Origin: Tretioscincus oriximinensis
Lineage: Eukaryota; Chordata; Lepidosauria; Squamata; Gymnophthalmidae
Direction: 5' to 3'
Length of the DNA stretch: 64,000 nucleotides
NCBI GenBank assembly: GCA_022410635.1
Contig: JAJVDF010000347.1
Location: 1,092,739-1,156,738, forward strand
Positions 25,001 through 40,000 of this stretch are shown one piece after another. The notes below the pieces were generated by a model. It saw nothing but the letters and a program-made list of their open reading frames with translations. It was not told where the DNA came from and ran no database searches. A program made the translations under genes and the position numbers. Numbering within the stretch: the first letter of the stretch is position 1; every line of letters begins with the position of its first letter.

Positions 25001-28000
25001 ACCCTAGAGTAAATCTACAAAAGAGTATGCCAAGGATTAACAGTTAAAAGATACTTCAAGAAACTAAAATACATTTAATAATACAAAATCAGTAAACATG
25101 TAAACATTCAATGTGTCAATAATTCCATTGGAACAATCCAAAAAGCTAAAAAGTATACACATATGAGGAGTCCAGAGCAGATGGTATAGATGGAATAGTG
25201 AAGATGGACTAGTCCTTAGACAGGGGGGGAGGGTAGGGTAGGTGTTTCAATTTAAAAAGTCTTTAATGGTCTAAACAATGCTTCCTTCTGTATTCTCAAA
25301 GCTCTTTCTATACGAAAAGCATATTCCAAAAAGATAATATATATATATTCTTAAACATAGTTAAAAATATCAACAGGTATAATAAGGCGTTCAGAATATG
25401 CCATCCCAATAAAGTGAAAAATAAAATACAATGTCTCAGTATTCTGTCTCCAAACAAAAACTACCCTACAGATTATCCACAACGATTTTCTACCAAGGGA
25501 TAATCAAGAAACCCTGAGCAAACAATGCTCCAAATGTCTTTCTACACTATATTCTCAAAAATATTAGCTGATACCTGCATCCGCTTGTATGGGTGGATGA
25601 GCAAAATTATTTGGCAATATAGTGTTGTTTTTCCTATAGAGTAGAAACTCTCCCTTTCCTACCCTCAGACACTGTTGTTTTTTAGTTTTAATGTGTTGAC
25701 ATTTTTATTGTTAACCATCACGAGACCTTCGAGTACAGGGCGGTATAGAAATGAAAAAAAAATCAATGAAGAAGAAGCAAAATCATGGCGATCTTGACTG
25801 TTACTCTCTGCTAAATGCGCAATTAATTAATCCCTTGGAAAAACCTATCTAGCAGCCATACTGAGAATATAAAACTAGCAAAAAGAAATTTGTATTGCCA
25901 CGCTTACTGTCAGAAAACAAGCACCACTGTTCAGTTGCACTGAAAACATAAAACTACTAAGCTCTAGTTGCTTTCTTATTTGTTTATCTGGTTTACATGG
26001 CAAAATGTAGTCCCTGCCAAGAGGATACAAAACTCATGTAAATGTATCAATGCATCTGAAGAAGTAGATGTGTCTACGAAAGATTATGCCACCTACTTTT
26101 CTATTGTTAGTCTCTAAGTGCTACTAGCCCTTTTGCTGGACTTTCTATTAGACTAACACGGTTATTTCTCTGAAATTGCATCAGCTATGTGGATTATATC
26201 ACACTGCATAAATTAAAAATGGCTTTCATAAGAGTGACAGTCATGTGAACCAAAAAGTCACCATTTGGATCCATCCACCTTTGGGGGAAAATCATCTTAA
26301 ATAGCATGAAAACTTACAAGTACTAACAGATACATACCATATATTGCACCATTCCTGCCATCCCCACTGCCTGAGTCATGCTGCCCTTCCAACTGTACAC
26401 TTCCTGATTGCCCCTGGCATACATAGATTGTTAGACGTGGCCTAACAGACCTAGAACATTAAAAAATACATATTCACATGCCTGTTTTAATTTTAGTTTG
26501 AGCACTATACCGTTTCAAAGTACTTTAATTTTGATGAAATCTATCAGATTTTTTTAATCTAATGAATAAATCTCAGAATCACTAAGACCGCCTGATGCTG
26601 GTGAATTAATCTTCAAATTTAAATGAAAGCAATTAGAATACTGAGGTACAGTGTAATTTTGTCATATAGTACAACTACTTGAGTAGCAGATATAATATAG
26701 CAAGTTAACATCATCTATTATTCTAGCTTAATTTCACAGTTAGAAATCTGCAATTGTTAATATTTAGTAGCCATGAGCTCAAGAACTTTAGGTTGATTAT
26801 AGCTCACCTAAATGAGAAGATTTGTCTCTTGGCAACAAACCCATCCGTCTTCAAGAAATCAGTACTGCCCAACTGCATTGCTATCAGTCTTACAGTCTAC
26901 CTTTGAGCTCATCAGTGCCTGCATCATATCTGTGGCCTGCCCTGAAGGTGTACAACAAAACATTCTTCTTTTGAGCACAGTACTTCCAACTTCTGCATGA
27001 GCTCACACAGGCATATGCCAACTGAAAATTTGAATTAATATCTCCCAAATCCCTCTATCTAAAACAATTTTTCTTCTACCACCAATACAATTTTCACCCA
27101 AATATACTATTTACCTTGATTTAAGTGCATTGTAAAGCCGAATCCCATCAGCAGGACCACAGATTTGTACCAGATCTTCCCTTGTCAATTTCAGTAAATC
27201 AGCACCTATAAAAATAGAAAAGAGCGTCCCAAACTACAATAATAAAAAAGCAATGTTATGAAGCACAAACACCTGCTACACATCTGCTATCATTAAAACG
27301 TATTTTTGCTTTAAAGAATACCAAGTATAGTTGCTGGATTTTTGTGCCACTTTCAGTGTTAACAATATGTTTGAAACAGAAAAAAAATCCATTAAAGGTA
27401 AAATTTTATGACAGCAACTCATTCTTGTGAACAGGTGATATGTTAGATTTTTTTCCTTTCTTAAAGAGTCTGTGACACAATTGTTGACATCTTTATCCCA
27501 AAAGATTTGATTGAAACAAGATACATAACAATCAGCACTAGAAGAAGTGCTCTCAATAAATAACATTTTAGACATACCTGTTTAATTTATTTAGGATCCC
27601 CTCACATTGAAGGGATTAATTATATGTGCTTACAAAACATCTTCAAGCACCCTATTAAGTACTAGATATCTTCAAGGAAATGGGAACATCTTGCCAGACT
27701 GCCCTTGGATTATTATAAAACTCTGGGAAATTCTTATCAACTTTTTTTTCTTGCAGCATTAAACGAACACAATTGAACTGGGAAGAAAAACTTGGAACAA
27801 TCTCAGTCAAATATGGGCCTATTTACTAGACTGAAATCAAAGAACATGGGTTTTCCAGAAAAGGATTTTATCTTAAAATGGATTACAATATAGTACCTTT
27901 CAAATGAAAAATATTTTTTCCTGAAAGAGTGAGGGATAGGATAGTGTTTGATTTGTACAAGATTTCCGTGTGTGTGGTAGTTTTGTAATGATCTAAAATA

Positions 28001-31000
28001 AGAATTAACACTATAATTCCCAAATAATTTTTGGATCAATGATTTTTTTACTTGACTAGAAAGAGCAATTTAAAAACTTTGATCATTCATTTATTAAACC
28101 TCAAAAAATATTGTTGATGGATAAAAGGTTGTAAATTTTAGCTTTTCATTTTGTTTCCTTGTTTTCTTTAATACATTTTCAACTTGTGACATAATCAGTT
28201 TCTCAGGTTACCGATCTGTGCTGTTTACCTCTTGTCTTGTTGTTTTCCTTTGGGGCAGCAGCTCTGCTTTAAGACTGAGAGGCTTAGCTTTAAAGCTAAA
28301 ATAAATTGTACTAAGGATCCAATTATATCTCTACATTGATCAACTGGAGAGAAATATTAATACTGCAAGATACAAAAGATGTAACGGAATAATTTAGGAA
28401 GATAATGGAAATTAAATTTAAGGTAGCACAAAAAAGGAAAAATCCCATACTATGGTAGGAAATTCCTACAAGGTGATTGCTAGATTTTCTGTACATCTAC
28501 AAAAAAAAAGCACCTATGCTATTCACAGGATGTTGCACTACCAATAAAGCACATATAGTTCAACTCACTCTTGTTGTAAGATAGTATTTCTGAAGAGTTA
28601 CTAATTAATTTACAGAGCAATTAACACTATCTCACAGAATTATTAGTATTTGACATAGACATCAAAATAACCAAAGAAGCTTTTAGTTTAAAAATTCAAT
28701 ATCCACAACTATATTTTATCTTACAGTACCTGAGAAATTCGAAAACAGCCTTGTGTAAGCTGAAAATCTATGTGCAAGCAACCACTGCTGAGTTTCCTGG
28801 ATTGAAGCTGATGAGTGAAGTTGCTGGGAGGGGAAAAGAAAAACAAGTAACACCAATGTACAATTATTATTTATTTAAAAGCTTTTAAAGAAAAGGATAA
28901 AAGAAGCATATGATGAAATTTTCAAATAGTGTGAAAGTGACACTCACCTCAACAGAGGCTGGAGGAATTCCATCTCCTTGGTGATTTGGAGATGATGAAT
29001 TGCTAAAACAAGGATTTGGAAAGAAGATTATGAAATTATTTGGCACTGATTTTTTGAAACTACAAAAAAATCATTGCATATGACGTTTTGCATAGAAAGC
29101 TCCAACTGACTGCTTGAGTTCTCCTAGAAATTTAAAAAACATTGTATGTTTGGAATTATCCTCAAGCCATTTACATTTTTTACTGTAAATGTTTGGCAAC
29201 CAAACACTTGGAAAAAAATAGTTGCCAATCAAAAGTTATTTTCATAGAGGAAAAGGAAATAGCTTCTTTATAGCCCCCTTATTCCACCTATGAAACATAC
29301 AAGTAAAATAATTCTATTTTACAGACTAACCATTTTGTTCCGTAATGTACACCTGAAAACTGTGTTTCTTATAATTTTGTGAAAATTCATCCAAGAATAA
29401 TAACAGCAATTAAATCAAACTTTTAATATTATTTATCTTAAAATATTTTAATACAGAAAACGCTATACCTGTCTGGGACACTGTAAGTAGTCTGTGGAGT
29501 AGAGGTAAAAGCTGGGGTTGGGGTTGGGCTGCTATTTACAAATGCAGTAGGTGTATCAGGCCACGGTGAACACTAGAATAAAAATAAATAAATATTGGTA
29601 TCATGGAAACGGGACAGTCTGCTTTTTAGAAAGACATATACAAGATTTAGTCCTCATTTATTTTTATCACATATTCTATTTTTCTCTTTGGTACATATGC
29701 ATACATTTCAGTGTTGTACACAAATTTTCAGTTTTCTCACAAAAATAACTGGTTTGTGATAATGAATTAAATAATGGAACTAATATGTTCAAAATGTTCT
29801 AATGTTTTCTACAAGCTTAAAGCCGATAATCTAAATACAGAAATACGTAAAAAAATTATGTATTTTAGAAATAATTAAAGATGGCTGGCTTAGCACAAAT
29901 TGATACTTTCATAGTAGAAACTACATATTTCTAGTAAAGCTGGTAGTAAATCCATTTTGACTGGTGTGGTTGTAGTAAAGACTCAGGGTCAGCAGCAAAA
30001 AGAGCCTGAATGACATTTAAATTTCCCTTAGTTGTTAGTCCTGAGAATTTAGTCACTCCAAGGAACATGGCTTATCTGACCTATTGACTGGCTTGCAATG
30101 ATTCTTGTGTGAGCTGCACTCCTGATAACAAGAATATTACAAAACACAGTCTCCATCAACCTGGCAAAGATACTGCCAAATCTCAACATGTTCAAATATA
30201 TAAAAACACAAACACATTTTAGAAACTATTGAACCTTGTTTTACAAGTTGCTCTTAGTAGCATGGCTTCCTTATAGAAGAATTTTGAAAAAGGACTTTGG
30301 GAACTTTTTACTGAGAACATTTCTCTACAGCTCTCAACAGTTTTTTAAAGAACTCACAATAATAAAACACAATTAGATACAGTATGTTAATGTATTTTTT
30401 ATTGTTAACTGCCCTGAGACCTTCAGGTATAAGACAGTATAGAAATGTGAATAAATAAATAATAAAATATACAAATAAATAGTGTTAGCTGACAGAGAGC
30501 CTCCACAAGGACAATATAGGCTACAACTGGAACATCCAAGCTAACAGATGCCTGATGAGGAAATTTTCAAAGAAGCCGCCATATTACTCTGGGTTAGTAT
30601 CTAGTAAGGAGGTCTATCTAACAAGTAGGAAGAAAAGGTGAGCAGCACGAATTTTCATCGACAGATTTACTTCCTTCAGATCTGAAGATGTAGACTTCAT
30701 TGTGAAAGTCCTCATTTCACAATGAAGTTCTGCTTCAAAGTGAGAAAGCAGGCAGCAATAATGTACTAAGCTATTTGCAATTTTTTTAAAAAAAATTGTG
30801 TTTCCGAGCCTATAGCTTTGTAACTAAGACATGTGTAATAGAAACATTAAGCACATTTATAATCTAGATTATTTATTTTTGAAATTGTAAATAATCATTG
30901 AAATGTTATTTTAGTTTGCATTTTTTTTTTTTGTCAAACAAAATAAATTCAGTCCAAAGAAATAACCTCAAATATGTGCTCAGTTTAAAAATCATGATTT

Positions 31001-34000
31001 TAAAACATTCAAATCTAATATCTGCTTAACCATAAGTCCTCTAGCTGAAAAGGACAAGAGCAAGTAAAAGTAAAATGAGCTTTCAAAGAATAAAACGGCT
31101 TATGTACAGAATTACTCATTTGCTAGGTTTATCATGGTTAAAACAAAATTTAGCCAACACAAGGGCTTCAAGAATGGATTTCTCTCACAAAAGATGGTCT
31201 CTTAACCTCTGAGCTATTTGTGCCTCAAAGACACATATGAGTCTCAATAAGAAGAAGAAGAACTTGGTTCTTATACCCCGCTTTTCTCACCTTTTCAAAG
31301 GGACTCAAAGCGGCTTACAAGGGTATTTTGCCCGAAGGCTCACATTCTATCTTCCCCACCAAAGTCTGGGGGTTCCCATGTATCTACTTGCAGTCAGTTG
31401 CAATTTCTTGCCATTCATGCTTTCGAAAAGCTGGGTTGGCTAGAGCTACAGGCTAGTGGAAGGTGCTCAGCCCTCCCCACGTCCGACACAGGGCTTCGAA
31501 ACCCCATCTCCCAGGCGAGAGACGGATTCCTAAGCGACTGAGCCATTCGCGCCTGCTATAAAGCTCTCCAATACATGTCTGTAAGCACTGATGAACAAGA
31601 AGGTCTTCAAGCATTATGTTTTCTTTCTTTTAACAGATTAAATCTATGTTTCAGTATGTCTAACCTATGGTAGGTAAGCATTACAACAGACATGTCAAGA
31701 GTATTATTGCACACCCCATGTCTTCAAATGTTTTGCCTTCTCCTTCTGCTTAAGAATGCCCAAATACAATTAGTAGGCCACTGAAAGTGACAGAACGATT
31801 GAACTAACCATTTCTCTCTTATACAGTATATAGGATACTGTACAAGGAACAAATCAAGAATATTTAAGATGAAATTAAACTTCTTGGGAAGTAACTCAAA
31901 GAGAATTTGCATTGACTCCAGGTTCAAGTCTTCCTGGAAAAAGTTAATGGCAAAAATTGGGGTGTCATCAGGAGACAAGATTAACTGAAGGTACTTTCAC
32001 TTCTTATTATGTTAGTCTTGAAGATACAAAGTAAATAATACTGGAACATTTAAATTTGCTAATGTTCTTTATATGTTGTAATACTCACTAATTCTATATG
32101 AAGGGGGAAAAGTTTCACATACTAGAAGATTTATTCTATGTCTAACGCAATAAGGTGACAAGTTTTCCTTAAGTTGGCAGTACATCATTTTATCAAAGAC
32201 AAGGGTCACAGCACGGCTTTGTTTAACATTCAGTTTCACTAACTGCCTTTACCCATAAGAACATAAGGCCCGTGATTAAGCCTGTGAAAAAAAGTGAGGG
32301 GAAAGTGTGAAAAGACAGAGATTACATCTGTCTCCAGTCTGCTTTATCCTGCCATCAATGATGGTAGGATAAAGGGGTCCATTGGCTATATGGTGATGTC
32401 ACTGAAGTTCTTCCCTAACTCTTTATGGGAGAACTATACTGTTGAGCGTACTTCTTTACCAGGGCTAAAACCCCACTGGAGCAGCACCACTTGCAGTTTT
32501 TCCAACTCCCAACAAGGAGTCAGGATCCATCCTCAACCTAGTTCCTACTAATGGAAAACAAGTAGAAGTCACTGAGAGAGGTTTTTCAAAAGCCATTACC
32601 TCCAGGACACCTGGCTATAATTGTGCTAATATTACTGCAGTTAAAAAAATAACCAAACCAATTTTACATAATTTGGCTAGCCTAAAAAGAAAGGCTATTT
32701 TATTTGTGTATTATAATGGGTAAAGCAAGACCAGGAAATCTAAGCTCAAGTGTCCATCAATGAGAAAGTTCACTAGGTTTGTGCTGTATGTCAATGAAAT
32801 CTACCCCACAATTTCTGACCTGTAATACAGTCATGTGACAGTCCTTTCTGCACTGAGCAATATGAAATAAAAATGTGGTGTATTAAAAAGAGACAGCACA
32901 GTCAAAATTGACAAATCATATATTCTAATTCAAAACTACACCAAATTACAACACTGGCATTCTAACACAACTAGCACTCAACTAGATTATGGGGGTGGGA
33001 GGGGGAGATATCAGTATGACCTAGGGTTTTTCAGCAGCTCAGACAGGTGGATACAGTCTGTCTGACCTTTACGAGCAGCTGTTATCATGCTACATAGCTG
33101 CAAAGGCTAAGTTTGTTTTGTATACAGGAGTTACTAAATACAGAAGTAATGAAAAGCATATGCAGCATTAATCAACTGTCAGTTTGTCTTAATAATTAAA
33201 ACACCCATTTGCACATTAAGCCAATACATATTCTGAACAAACTCTTTTAGAGGAAGTAATATTAGAATTATTTAAAAATGTATTCTGATTAACAAGGAGA
33301 GAAATGGAAAAACATCAAAAAACAAAGTATTGTTACTGAGCAGTTGTAAAAGCATGGGACAAGGGAAAAAAACTGTTTTGGGAAACATGCACTGCAGATA
33401 AATTGAAAAAAAAATCCCTTTGATAGTGTTACTTCTCAGACCATAAATTACATTCTACAAAACAACTTTTAGAACACAGCTATTCAATACAGCCATTTCA
33501 GGTGTAAATTGTAGCTTTTGCTTTCAACAGAGTCACAGGCCTGCTAACATTTTTCTTATGTGTTAGATTTAGGAAGCATTTCTCACTAAGATATAAACAT
33601 AATTTGTGGGTAATCAAAAAGGAATATAATTGAGTCAAAGCCGACAAGATTTTTTTTAACATCTTGGATGATAGAAATTGGTCCTATATCTAACACTGCA
33701 CAAGATATCTTGCACAATGAAAAGTAAGCAGAAGTCCCTTACACTGCCTCGCTTTGCCAGAGAATCACCGTAGTCTGCTGGCAAAGTCCGCTTGCTGGAC
33801 TTTTTCTGCTCATGGTCAACTGCATCTTCAATTATAGGCTCAAGCCTCATCTGGACAAACACCAAAGATGTGGATCAATTTCTTTTCATTATACAGTGAG
33901 GAAAGATTTAAAAGCCTTTTTAAAAACTTCTGCAATCTTTTAAAAAAACTACAAGTAACTCACTGGTGTTTAAATAAAAAGAAATGCAAAACCCTATGAG

Positions 34001-37000
34001 GCTCTGCCCATAAAATCAACAGCCCCTAAAACACAGCTAAGGGCTCAAATCAGACAAGAACACAAATCCTAAACTTTTCAGTGCTGAAGGACTTTTCCTT
34101 ATTTGAATACTATTAATATTTTAATGAAATATCTATTATTACATCATCCTAAATCATACAGGACTAGATTTTCTGTCTAATAAAGATGTGTCTACATTTA
34201 GACATTTAGCTGTGTCCCATCCCTTGACATTCTAACTTATATTTTAATGCAAGACTGACATATGTATTTTATACCATTTCTCTTAGCTAATGAAGCAACT
34301 TCTGCATTATTACCTCAGTGAGAATGGTAGTGTCATAAGAAGGCTGATACTTTTCTTTTTCATGAGCAGTTCGTTTCTCCATCTTCTCTCTGTCTGTTTT
34401 TTGTTTTCTGTCTGCACCTTTTGGCTAGAAATACAGATGTTATTTTTGTGTGGAAGAGGGAAATATATCAAGCACCATCCCATAAGCATCCCTTTCTACA
34501 TCTTAATTTGGTTTTTATCTTTTACCTTAAAAACTTTAATTTGGCAGCTGGCTGAATGCAAATGATCAGTGTATTCTCCATTTTCTGTCTGTTTAAAAGT
34601 GTCAACTTGAATCCTAAAAGGAACTCCTTTTTCACCTCCGTGCTTCCGGGGGGTAAATTCTGTGCTGATACAGTGTACCTGAAAAACACATAGAATAATG
34701 TTCATTACCCAAGGAATGGAAAGGATGCTAGAATAAAATCAATGTCAAATTAGAAATTATTCCGATATCTAAAATACTCTCTCAGACTTTTAAAATTTAT
34801 TTCTGTAAAATTTGTTAAATAAATAAATGTCAGACAAGTGACATTGGATATGGCAATATGTGAACTGCCCTTCAACATTAGGCACAATGCGTGCTTTTTT
34901 AAATATCTAGAACATTTTTGTTTATTTGAAAAAGTATTGTTTTGGAAAATTTATTAAATATTAAAAAAATTTCCCAAGAGATTCAGATATTTTGTAAGCA
35001 ATGGGGGAATGGAAAAGAAAATTCAAACCTGAATAAAGGCAGATGTGCGTTTCCCAGGATCCCACAGGAATTCAACTGCGTTCAGTTGGCTTGGATACGT
35101 TTTTATATCAATCACCCCAACTGACATAGGAATATCTTAACAAAATAAGACAAAGGTTTTAAGGTTAACATGCTCTGATCATTTCTTCTCATCTTTGCAT
35201 GTTTTATATTTTGGTATCAATAATCTCCAACATTTCTTTATCACAGCAACAAAACATTCAAGGATTTTACTGCAAGTTCCAAGTCTTTGTATGTCTAAGA
35301 CCATCCACCTTCCTGAGTATCAAAATTACATGTTATGATACTGTCATTTAAAAGACCATGACTGGATATTACAAGAGCAGTTAAGTTCTCACTAACAGCT
35401 TAAGTTAATTAAGCTTATGTTAATTAAATCGAGCTTAACTGACAGCATTATCTTCTCTTTCTACCGGTAGAGTTCCCAAGTACTGTACTATTTTTTTAAG
35501 TACTGTACTTTTTTATGGTCCACCACTGTAATAACTCTGTAAATATCGAATATGTAAACATGACAGTTTCCCAGCTGACAGAGTTATTTGGTGGCAATGA
35601 TGGCTAGATTCAGTCCATCAGTTGTGGATAGAGATAGAGATCATCAACATCACTAACTGATCCACTCCATATCTCTGGCACACCCTAATGAATAAAAAGC
35701 CTATTGTGCTGTTTAATCCAGTGCTTCTAGAAAACAATATATTTGTATTTTCCACATGCATTACCACTTTACTCTCATAATACCCTGTTTGTTTTTTACA
35801 GTAATGCCTACCTAAATCAAGTAATCTGTCTCCAGGGCGATTCCACTTCCAGCCTTCTAGCTGCTGATGTTCAGTGTACTGCAATCTTCTGTCATGGAAA
35901 ACAACTCTGATGATACTCTAATGGAGTAGAAAAAGACAGCAAAAATAACACCATCAGGACTGAATACTATATTATGGAAATAGAACAGCACTGCACAAAT
36001 TGGCAAAATCTAAACCTACCCAAATTCTTTTACTGGTAAATGATTAAATAAATTCCATAAGGACATACAGGCATATTCCAAAGCATAAACTATTGTGGCT
36101 AAAATATTTTATTTATTGTAAGATAATTCAATAGCTATTTCAAGGTGGTTTGCATAAAAATAGATAAGTAATTCTATTTAATTAGAAAGTAAATACAGTG
36201 AGTGGGAATTAGAGAACCACCAATTCCGGGGAGGCCAGTGTGCAAAGGAAAATGTTAGAAGATATGGTCACAAATGCTTTTGAAATCTCAGACCAAGGAA
36301 TGCACCAAAGAACAAACATCATATCAAGAAAAGACTTATGCTTAGCCAGCTACACAAGTAATGGCTTGTATGAAAATAAAAAGTATCAGGTACTTTAGAA
36401 CAATGCAATTCAGAATCCAAAAAACCCTTTTCACTACCTGAATTCTGAAAACACACGTCCAAACAGAAAAGGTCGCTCTTAACTACAATAAAAGGCATCA
36501 CTGATCATTTTCATTTGATGATTCAAGAAAACAGGTGGACACTTGCCTTGCTACTCTTAAAAACTCAAATATGGGAGAAATATGAAACTAGTAAAGCAGC
36601 ACTAGAATTTCTAATAAAAATGTCCATATATCACTGTTTCAAATAAACTATTCACAAGTGTTTATCAACACTCGGGTTTTAAAATCAATTTCCAAACAAG
36701 TAATGTTTTCCCTCCACTAAAGAATATACACTCTGGATACCTTAATGATCTTAAAAGAAAATCATACTCACACTTAGTTTTCCAGTACGATAAAACCGTA
36801 TCTTTCAATTATAGTTTCCCTATAAGCATCATTCTTAATTCTAAGAAATGATGCAAACAACTAGTCTGATAATATATTTATATAGCTCAACTAAATGAAT
36901 TTATGTACCTTATGACAGGGATTCTAAATTAACCAATCAAAAGAAGAAGCAATGTAGGAATCAAGTTAGGTGTTGAATACATTCTCTTACCTACTTTTAG

Positions 37001-40000
37001 ACGTGGCCATTTTTAATATGTTAACTGGGTTTTCATTGTTAACCACCCTGAGAAATTTGGGTATAGGGCGGAATAGAAATGTAAATAAGTAAATAAATAT
37101 TGCTTTAGAACTTATTTCTACAGAGAGCAATATAGCTCCTAAGCTTACGGAAGCTTATAAGCAGGCCTACACTTGTAAACTATTCTCCCAACATTTCTAG
37201 TACTAGTCACTGTGTAATCGTGTCTTTTTTTAAAAAGTGTTTGTACATGTGAACATTTTGAAATGTAAAACTTGTGAAAAATGGAAGAAAACCCACATCG
37301 AAATGGCTAACTAAAGGGAATAATGGAAATATTCCAAATGTTTAGAGAGAATTAGAGAAGTAAGACTGAACTATAAACATACCTTCACCATTTTTCCATT
37401 GATCTCTGGCATATCTCCCATTTTCCGATTATCTAATAGCCGAATTTCATAAGACTGACCTTTAAGGGAGGGGAAAAAAGTCATTTTCTTTGGCTTACCT
37501 TTTAATCAAATACTATGTTATACATTTTATTAGCAAAAAATGTATAACTCACATGAAATTAGAGACTGACATGAAATTAGAATTATTTCTGCACTTTGCT
37601 TGGAGTGATTCTAGATCAAATACAGCTGATTCTGTCCACATTATGGGCACACTGTTCTTCCAGAATGGTAACAGTATGGAATACCATAGCTTTTTCAGTC
37701 TATACAACTGGTTTCCTGCACCACCCATCTCTGCCAGTGATTGGTCCCATCATTCATAGATTATATTTGTACACAAGAGGGGGGTTGACCAAAAAAATCT
37801 TCCAAGTGTAGTGTGTGCCTATCTCTACATTAAGATTTCAAAAATGACATTTGGAAGCTTGCATTTTCTATTCTTGACCAGGGACAGAAGCATCAAAGGT
37901 TGGACTGGAACAAGACAGTTTCGGATTGTAGGAACTATAAACAGGTTTATAGCTAATTCAAGATAGGGACCTTTTGGAACAGTTCTGGGCTGGAAGAATA
38001 TTTGTCCAAAGTACATGAAGCATATTAGATAGTAGTCTGGTTTGCTCTAGTAAATGAGTACAGAAACAACCCAAACATTTCAATATTGCCAAACCAAATG
38101 GCACTTTCATTTGTGGACTTGAGATATAATCACAACAACAGAAATAGCAACCGTATTCAATGAGATTGTGGCATGCCAGGAACATAGGTAATGACTATGT
38201 AATACTAAAGTATCGAGACTTGAATTTCAACCATGCTATCAATTTGATACGCAGCCTGTAAATTGTAATCACAACTTTGTAAAACTAAGCAACCACCACA
38301 GTGTAAGTACAAATTAAATCATACGGAAAGAATAATAAATGTCCCTACAGAATTTAAGCGCTGCAGTTACTTAGTTGAAAACATCCCATAGATCACACTA
38401 ACTTTTCTCCATTTATGTAAATGAAGAGAATTATCTTCCTATATACTCATGACAATCTGATTGATACTTTCATCAAATTAGAAATAAATCTATCAAAGTG
38501 AGCAGTTCCCAATTTGTTCTCTGATGTCAGAGAAACAGTAGTTCTAAATGTACTTGGACTGAAGGTTTTTTCCACTTACACAGTGCACAAATACTGCATT
38601 TTCCAAATTCATCAGTACCATAAAGATTTTAAAAGAAACCCCAAGAATGTATTTTAAAACACATCAAGTTATGTCTTAAGTTAAGCTATAAAGAGCACTA
38701 TAGGTTGTATCACTTAGAACTGTATGTGCTGCTTCTGCAATGAACTGGCATGATGATAAATCTCACCTTAAGCTGATCTGCTCTGGGTTAGAGGAAAGAA
38801 AGAAAGTTCTACCACAGCATTAGAACCTTCAAGGAGGGCTAATAAATAATCCAAAGACAGTTTTAGATGTTTCCAGTAACTAGCTGCTGCTGATTACAGG
38901 TAAGCAATGAATCTTATGAAAGTGGATTGGTAAAAAACTTTACATTTACAATCCCAGATATGTCTCAAAGTTCATAATTAGAATAATAAAGGTTTGAAAT
39001 AAGTAATACGATGCTGTTATTTTAGCAAATGTTGTGATCTCCCTCTAACCTTCTGGTGCAAGCTAGGATAGAGTTAGAAAAATATATGAATAAGGTAGAA
39101 GGTTGAACAATCTCTAATACAATAACATTACTATAAACATCTTTTATTATTTTTTAGCCTTTTAATTCTTTTCTCAATAGAGATCACTGCCAATGACTTT
39201 GAATTAACTGAATTCTGTGACCAATACAAATTTAAAATGCTTTCTTTAGGAAGAATAAATATATTTTTCTTGGGATAGTGATCATGGAGTTCTGTTTGTC
39301 CAACTTTGGAGCAGAAATCTGTGTTTTCCTGTCAAAGAAAATATCTGTACTCCAGATTCATCGTTATTGAATCTAGTATANGTTCAAATCACTATTCTGT
39401 TATGCTACAGGGAGTTGATAAAGCTATTACAATGCAAGTGGCTATATTTATAATTAAAGCCAACAGAGTACAGTCGTGTTTTAATAACTGAATAAGTTAT
39501 TAATAGCTTTGGCTCATAGCCTTTTACTCATTTCCTCCCCCCCTCCCTTAAAAATGTTAGTTTTTAATGGCTTGTATTTGTGTTTTGAATCATGTTTGAC
39601 CTGTTTGCTGCTTGGCATTTATTTGTTTTAACTGTGATATGGTCTAAAGACTAATCATTAAACATTTCCAGACTATTCTGTTCTGTCTATATAAATAAAA
39701 GAATATAAAATAAGCTGAGTCATTTATATTAATTTCTCTTGAAGCAATTAAAATGCAATCAGCAAATAAAAGTAGTTAATTCAGAGAAATAATGCTAACC
39801 TTGATTCAAGTATGTAAGAGTTTCATCTTGTAATTTGACTGCTGGAGACGTTGCAGCACACATCACGTATTGAAATGGTGGGTGCTTTGTGTCATTCTCA
39901 GGTGGAAGGTTAGAGTCCTCTTGCTTGAAAATAGGCAGTGCCAGAACATCACTGAAATTAGAAAAAAACTACAACATTAGAGCTTACAAGCATGTTGAAA

